From Metridium senile (taxonomy: Eukaryota > Cnidaria > Anthozoa > Actiniaria > Metridiidae), in assembly GCA_949775045.1 (NCBI GenBank), contig OX459098.1, forward strand, positions 17,381,281 to 17,445,280: a stretch of 64,000 nt of DNA, written 5' to 3'. Shown here piece by piece: positions 54,301 to 64,000 of this stretch (position 1 is the first letter of the stretch; every line of letters starts with the position of its first letter). The position numbers and the translations under genes are program-made. The notes under the pieces were generated by a model. That model was not told the DNA's origin and searched no databases. It was given only the letters and a program-made list of their open reading frames with translations.

Positions 54301-54749
54301 AAGATAGTTCGATTTTCTCTTCTAGTCTACTAAAACGACGTAAAATGTTGCAAATTACTCAATTTAAAACATTATTTTAGCATCTAAAGAGAAAACGAAT
54401 GGACAAGAAATAGCCAAATCCTATGGACAAATCCCAATCCCAATGGACAAATCCCAATCCCAATGGGCAAATCCCAATTCCCAGCCTCGAAAAAAGGCAA
54501 ATCCCAATTCCCAATTTACCCCTTCAGGACCCTCTTCAGAATTATCATTCGTATTGAAATATAATTTGTATTTTCTGGAATTAAGCTCCAAGTGAGAATA
54601 TACCAATAGCATTTTGTCAATTATAGGACAACCTTCTACGTCGTCAAGGAGTTCAGGTTAAGACACGATATCCTCCCAATCTGGATAAGACTCACAGACG
54701 ACTGATAGTGAGCTATCTCAAGGAAAGCGGTTGGATTCCGACTTCATGA
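46048..54749 (+). CDS. TADA2B: TADA2B, copy 2, 16 exons in window
   Basis: Exons: 46048-46088, 46184-46234, 47294-47347, 47853-47956, 48460-48532, 49116-49179, 49360-49406, 49748-49778, 50565-50644, 51060-51131, 51405-51472, 51583-51629, 51904-51947, 53034-53110, 53828-53890, 54627-54749. The first two, not visible for copy 1, encode DDIADHIGTKSAI and EHYNEVYIHGNVGK, the end of the SANT domain as in vertebrate TADA2B (EHY…YIHGN). From there to the C-terminal SWIRM-like domain the exons agree with copy 1 and the frame is open to the TGA. The exon carrying the start of SANT and the ZZ finger should precede 46048 and end in TG (a Trp codon is split there), but I could not find it between 44914 and 46047. 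It is either far away or missing, so this copy may be incomplete. Confidence 0.9.
46283..46651. mobile_element. Foldback (MITE-like) element, complete copy
   Basis: Ends ctataggtagcctgcgttac and gtaacgcaggctacctatag. The arms extend almost to the middle (cgaacatattcgtgttctga / tcagaacacgaatatgttcg; then the 73-bp inner arms), leaving a short loop. It lies in the intron after exon 46184-46234. The first large copy begins within this element. Confidence 0.92.
46725..46890. mobile_element. MITE-like element, counterpart of 337-502
   Basis: Same ends and interior as in copy 1, followed by the same C-rich hairpin to 46987. Confidence 0.7.
48126..48270. mobile_element. Foldback MITE, TAGAGTACAAAC family, counterpart of 1757-1901
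   Basis: Identical ends and interior; the TTTA microsatellite in front of it differs in length and in TTTC interruptions. Confidence 0.85.
49528..49679. mobile_element. Foldback MITE, counterpart of 3169-3320
   Basis: Same TATAGAGCGG ends. Confidence 0.85.
49952..50519. repeat. 219-bp tandem duplication and foldback element, counterpart of 3593-4160
   Basis: The two direct units (49952-50170, 50171-50389) and the following foldback element are retained. Confidence 0.9.
50675..50869. ncRNA. Inverted pair of hammerhead-like motifs, copy 2
   Basis: Counterpart of 4316-4510. The plus-strand motif CTGATGA … GAAA is at 50786-50817. Confidence 0.5.
52014..52605. mobile_element. Foldback element, counterpart of 5655-6246
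   Basis: Same AAAAAACGTTGTCG-type ends and nested hairpin. Confidence 0.8.
53318..53729. mobile_element. Foldback element, counterpart of 6959-7370
   Basis: Same arms and centre. Confidence 0.85.
54152..54535. repeat. Repeat, counterpart of 7795-8178
   Basis: Same AGAGGGTCCTGAAGGGG ends and inner tandem units. Confidence 0.75.
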
Positions 54750-55195
54750 CATATTTATATAAAACACAAAACTGTGTTTTTTAATTTAATATATTAGATT
54801 AAAATCAGTAGATATATATACATTATGTAGATATTATTCTAATGGATAATTTAAGGTATTTGTTAGTGGCCTTTCATTTATTAGTGTATGTGGGGGTCGG
54901 CGCGCAAAATCACAAGTTATCTTTTTCAAATATTACGCAATATAATAGTAGAGATCAAAATTAAGTTGCACTAGTACATTATCTTGTCTCCATATCACCA
55001 GTAACTTGAGACAAATATATATATAAGGTTTTTTTATTATTTCAACAAAAGAGAATCATTTACATGTAATTCTAATTTATAAAATAATTAATAATTGATA
55101 ATAATATTGCTGGATTGCATTTTACAATTGTGTAACTCTGTTCATACGATGTACATTTTTGATTTTTTGTCTTATTAATTAACAATATTTATTGA

Positions 55196-55622
55196 TAGAG
55201 TACAAATATTATACACGTGAAACAAGTAGTACTAATTAGTATTATAAAATAACTATTTGAAATCATGTATTTTGATTGGTTGAGGCGCGTGCTTTATGAG
55301 AGCACACAGAACGCACGTTTGCATGTTGATCAATTTGTATTTTATTAAAGTTCTAGAAAACTTGCTTTCTGTGCTGTATGCAGTTATAAAGCACTTGGGG
55401 ATTGTCAGAACACTCAAGAAGTGTTGAGAAGCACTCTGCTTCGCTTCACTCTGCTTCTCTTAACACTTCTCTCGTGTTCTAACAACCCCGCGTGCTTTAT
55501 AACTGCACACAGCACGCATTTTCTATTTCTTCACTAAATAGTGCTAATAAAACAATAGAATTAGCATAAAATATCACTATTTAGTACTATTTATGTTTCA
55601 CGCTTTTAATGTTTGTACTCTA
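55196..55622. mobile_element. Nested foldback elements, counterpart of 8839-9265
   Basis: Same outer and inner hairpins. The surrounding intergenic DNA (54750-57095) has no recognised gene. Confidence 0.75.
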
Positions 55623-56559
55623 TGGCGTGTTGTCTAAAAGTATGCATAATTCCAGATGGTTTGTAATTCATTATTATAAGTACTGACACTAAAAACATGC
55701 AAAACGCATCACTATTTATTACTGATTAGTACTAACTAAAAAATAGACTATCTCAATGTTAATATTATAATTCTGTACATTTTTTTGCTATTTTACTTGT
55801 TTATATAACTTGTAATTTTTCTCTTTTTTTATTTCTTTATTTGTGCAAATACCATATCATCTTAAACTGATAACCATCTTTAGTATTTTTTTACAAGTGA
55901 ATATAATAAATCCGGCGCGCTCATTGGTCAAGATTTTCGTCATATTTTGTTATATTAACCGGTAGGTTAATATATGAATGAATTTTGCCTTGAAGAGCAC
56001 GCGTTACTGACGCCATCACACGATTCTTCAGTTGATTGAGAAAGCAAGATTAAAAAACTGTTCTTGAACTTTTCTTAATTCCTCTGTCGTTCAAAAATAT
56101 ATTGTTATTTTAACACTAAAGTTATGCTATTTTCAGCAGTTAAAAAAATAGTATTGAGGGAAAAAATGACAAAAACTGTTGAGAATATCGATGTGTTTTG
56201 AATACATTTTTACTTGCCGTCACACGTCATTGAGCGCACGCTCAGTATTTTCACTTTCGATTATGTCATTTTGTCAAAATAAAACGATTGAAATGTTATT
56301 TTTCTTTCAAAATATGGCAAAGATGGACCTACTAGTTGGTTTATATTAAAACAATTATACCTCTCGCCTCATGGTCCACGAGTCCGAAAATCAGGATTGT
56401 TCCTCCATTGTTTTGGTTTCTCAAAAACCGTCCGGCGCTTTTCCCAACCATTTTTATTTTGAAATAACAAAAAACTTTTTTTGTCGTTATTTATTTAAAA
56501 ATACTGAACACAAAAAATCATCTGACTGCTAAATAAGACTTTATTTCAGTATATAACTT

Positions 56560-56692
56560 AGCATTTAGGAGAAAATATTTTATAAATAATTATTAATATA
56601 TGTATATTTATAGTATTTTTTGTTGAATATTGTGAAAATATTTTATTTACTAAAGTCTGACAACTTTGAAAAAGGGTTATAAATAAAATGCA
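56560..56692. other. 133-bp segment inverted relative to copy 1
   Basis: Reverse complement of 10335-10467. The 132 bp corresponding to 10141-10272 are missing shortly before, at about 56498, with the junction in an ATTTAA microhomology. Confidence 0.93.
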
Positions 56693-57095
56693 ACCACTTT
56701 GAAAATTGGATTCATATATTCTCAACCATTGAGTGCTATTTCTATTACTTTTTATCATTATCACATCACGTAATTAGCATGAACAACACAAAATGCACTT
56801 TTATTTCCAACTTGAAAAATCGAATTGTGTTATAGGGGTGAAGGGGTTTATATACTATTGATATACTTATGATATCATATATACTATTGATAAACTAATT
56901 GACGTGCTAATGAAATACTAATGATACAATGATATACTACTGCGGTTTTAGACCTTCTGCAAACTCAGACATTCCAACGGAAAGTTGTGAAATATGTTTT
57001 TGGCTGCCATCAATCAAAAACATAAAAGGTGCCTAGTAACTAAGTCAAAAGCTGCAGTAATGCTTTGATGTACTAATGATATGAAAAAGATATAC

Positions 57096-57230
57096 TAGAG
57101 TACAAACACTAAAAGTGTGCAATACTTTGTACTATTTACCACTAAATAGTGTTGATTAAACAATAGAGAACAAAAGAATTTGCATAATTTAGTGGTATTT
57201 ATGTTGCACACTTTTAGTGTTTGTACTCTA
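57096..57230. mobile_element. Foldback MITE, TAGAGTACAAAC family, counterpart of 10871-11005
   Basis: Same ends and interior. The two elements following it in copy 1 (11069, 11216) are also present, at about 57294-57588. Confidence 0.88.
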
Positions 57231-57589
57231 TTGATATACTAATGATATGATCAATAATGATACACTAATGAAATGTACGAATGATATGCTAATAGTGCAA
57301 ATAATATATATCCGTGAAACAAGTAGTACTAATTAGTACAAAATAGTGCTAATTAAACAGTAGAAAACAATAGAATTAGCATAAAATTGCACTAAATAGT
57401 CAGCTAACTATTTCACTGTTACATTATTTGCACTGTTTACACCAAATAGAAATATGGCGGCCAATTTGAATAACAATTCTTCTTGACTGCCAAGCCTCGC
57501 ATACATGTAAAAACTCTATTGTTTTCCAACATGAACACGAGGCTAGACATTCAAGAACAATAAGAGTACGCCATATTTCGATTCAGTCT

Positions 57590-59228
57590 ATGATATACTA
57601 ATGATACACTAGTTATATACCAATGATGTGATAATATGCTGATGATATACTAATGATATGATATACTAATATGATTGTTAAAGATATACTGATGTGATAT
57701 GCTAATGATGTGATATGCTAATGATGTGATATGCTAATGATGTGATATGCTAATGATGTGATATGCTAATGATGTGATATGCTAATGATGTGATATGCTA
57801 ATGATGTGATATGCTAATGATGTGATATGCTAATGATGTGATATGCTAATGATGTGATATGCTAATGATGTGATATGCTAATGATATGATATACTAATAT
57901 AATCGTTAATGATATACTGATCTGATATGCTAATGATGTGATATGCTAATGATGTTATATGCTAATGACGTGATATACTACTAATGATGTGATATTTTCA
58001 AGTGCCCTTAAAAACGTAAATCAAATCTAAGGAGTTTAAGGAGTAGCACGAACCCTGTTATAATGTGATATACTAATGTGATATGCTAATGACATGATAT
58101 GCTAATGATGTGATATGCTAATGATGTAATATGCTAATGTGATATGCTAATGACGTGATATACTTGTGATAATGATACACTAATGATATACTTATGATAC
58201 ACTAATTATATGCCAATGATGGGATAATGATATACAAATGATAATGATATGCTGATGATATATTAATGATATGATAATGCTATACTATTGATATATGCTA
58301 ATGATAAATAATGATACACTTATGATATATGCTAGTGATATGATAATAATGTAATAGTAGCGACCGGATGGTTATGGGGAAAGTAATAAGCAAACAACAC
58401 AACAAAATGCACTTTTATTTCCAACTTGCAAAAATCAATTTATGTGAGGAAAGGAGAAAATTATGAAATACTAAATGATATGCTAATGCTATGATATACT
58501 AATATGACAATGATAACCTAAATGATATGATAATGATATACTAAATGACATGCTAATGATAAACTAATGATATGATATACTAATATGATAATGATAACCT
58601 ATATGATATGCTAATGATATACTAAATGATATGCTAATGATATACTAATGATATGATATACTAATATGATAATGATAACCTAAATGATATGCTACTGATA
58701 TGATAATGATATACTAAATGATATGCTAATGATATACTAAATGATATACTAATGAAATGATACACTAATATAATGATATACTAAATGATATGCTAATGAT
58801 ATACTAATGATATGAATGATATGCTAATGAAATGATACACTAATATAATGATATACTAAATGATATGCTAATGATATACTAATGATATGCTAATGATATA
58901 CTAAATGATATGCTAATGATATACTAATATGATATGATGATATACTAAATGATATACTAAATGACATGCTAATGATAAACTAATGATATACTAATGATAT
59001 GATATACTAATATGATAATGATATACTAAATGATATGCTAATGATATACTAATGATATGATAATGATATGGTAATGATATACTAAATGATATGCTAATGA
59101 TATACTAATGATATGATATACTAATATGATAATGATATACTAAACGATATGCTAATGATAAACTAATGATATACTAATATGATATACTAATATGCTAATG
59201 ATATGATATACTAATATGATAACCTAAA
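57590..59228. repeat. AT-rich minisatellite, copy 2
   Basis: Counterpart of 11373-12935. The regular gatgtgatatgctaat block is expanded to about twelve or more units at 57686-57880, against roughly five in copy 1; other parts are slightly shorter. Confidence 0.95.
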
Positions 59229-59232
59229 TTAT

Positions 59233-59432
59233 TATATAACATATAGTGGTATACCGAGTGATATCAACTAGATAAAAAGCCTATCCTAGTCATGAAGATA
59301 TCATTGATATCGCACATGTGTGATATCACTCTCAACCAATCAACTTTCAAAAAAAAAAAAAATTTTCTTCTTCAATCTGTTATATAATAAACAGAACATT
59401 ACATGTGCGCTTGGAGATATGAATTTTATCTT
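59233..59432. repeat. Truncated foldback element at the end of copy 2
   Basis: Only the left part of the 12936-13246 element is present, up to gaattttatctt. The right arm is missing and unique DNA (gaattgtctattttg…) follows. This is the downstream breakpoint. Confidence 0.92.
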
Positions 59433-59867
59433 GAATTGTCTATTTTGTAACCGATTCTCAAAACTTGTGTTTTGTATATTTTTACTTAAATTGAATAAAA
59501 AACAATACTGTGGTTAATAGAATTAAATTAAAATGTAATGCCATTTGAATAGAATAAGCTTATTAGAAGGTAATTTCGATCGGAATTGGCCATTTTGCAC
59601 ACTATGTTTCAAGGGATGTGCTCTACTCCTTTTATTAACAAAATCTTACAAGGTTTTTCAGCTATAAATCTCTTTAATTAAACAAACTGCCCACAACAAT
59701 GCAATTCTATGGAGATTTTCATGAAATGTCTTGGTTTCCTAGCAATTTTCACGGCGTAAAATATGTGATTTCATGTGATCAGCCGTTGAATTCATTCTAA
59801 CAGCTGAGTGGAGACTTTAATTTTACCGGCGTTCAAACGACTCAACTTCCTCCCTGTCGTGCTGCTC
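59433..59867. other. Unique DNA upstream of the RRBP1-like gene
   Basis: No repeat or open frame of note; probable promoter-distal region. Confidence 0.5.
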
Positions 59868-59904
59868 TCTGATTGGCTAATTTACCATTCACGTGCCAAT
59901 CAGA
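59868..59904 (+). promoter_or_regulatory. Inverted CCAAT boxes around an E-box
   Basis: tctgattggc (59869-59878) and gccaatcaga (59895-59904) are inverted CCAAT motifs, the binding sequence of NF-Y, on either side of CACGTG (59890-59895). The group lies about 130-165 bp before the chosen start codon of the RRBP1-like gene, a normal distance for a TATA-less promoter. Confidence 0.6.
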
Positions 59905-60034
59905 GCTCAGGACATGCTCTATGCAGACCCTTCGCTCGCTATCTCTACTCGCTACTAAAGTAAAACTTTCTTCCTCATTTTCAAGGGGTGTTTTTTTCGC
60001 TTCTTTTGCTTTACTATCGCAGCAGTTTGGAGCA

Positions 60035-63991
<3,957 letters not shown>

Positions 63992-64000
63992 GTAATATTT

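Larger units (their letters stand above)
46389..59432. repeat. Segmental duplication, copy 2 (matches 1-13136)
   Basis: Direct copy of 1-13136. Beyond 59432 it continues into unique DNA leading to the RRBP1-like gene, whereas copy 1 continues through the rest of the foldback element and more satellite. Upstream, copy 2 is joined to real TADA2B exons. Confidence 0.97.

Noticed and set aside
59873..60034. Upstream in-frame ATG extending the RRBP1-like protein by 54 residues
   Set aside because: It overlaps the CCAAT/E-box group and would put the membrane anchor well inside the chain, unlike the family.

Overview
This window is animal nuclear DNA. It carries spliced genes with GT-AG introns and conserved metazoan proteins. 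It is AT-rich and densely packed with small foldback (MITE-like) elements, LINE fragments, microsatellites and short motifs of the Penelope-element hammerhead type. The species cannot be read from the sequence; a marine invertebrate such as a cnidarian or sponge fits, but that is inference.

Layout. (1) 1-13136: the 3' two thirds of a TADA2B gene (SAGA/ADA2b adaptor), then intergenic DNA and an AT-rich satellite. (2) 13137-23800: more satellite, a widely spaced inverted repeat (about 15.4 and 21.6 kb) enclosing two decayed LINE reverse-transcriptase fragments, then foldback repeats. (3) 23885-26378: a complete six-exon POLR2I (RPB9) gene. (4) 26379-39298: mostly repeats, with a small three-exon coiled-coil gene on the minus strand (29762-33034, perhaps CFAP97-related) and a minus-strand LINE tail nested in a foldback element. 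(5) 39299-44913: a near-perfect 5.6-kb palindrome. Each arm holds the same two gene remnants: a two-ORF Cys-rich protein pointing inward and a zinc-finger protein pointing outward from the centre. (6) 45087-46234: a minisatellite and two more upstream TADA2B exons, one preceded by a tandem duplicate. (7) 46389-59432: a second, almost identical copy of segment 1, so a second TADA2B 3' part with an unbroken reading frame. (8) 59433-64000: promoter and first four exons of an RRBP1/kinectin-like ER membrane coiled-coil gene.

The main features are the roughly 13-kb direct duplication with about 33 kb between copies, a 133-bp inversion that distinguishes the copies, and the large palindrome with a 183-bp spacer whose two arms carry the same disabling changes. 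The identified genes are unrelated housekeeping-type genes: TADA2B in histone acetylation by SAGA, POLR2I in RNA polymerase II, and the RRBP1-like gene at the rough ER. I see no operon-like organisation. Whether the duplication and the palindrome are genomic or assembly effects cannot be decided from the sequence alone; the tests are given in the findings.
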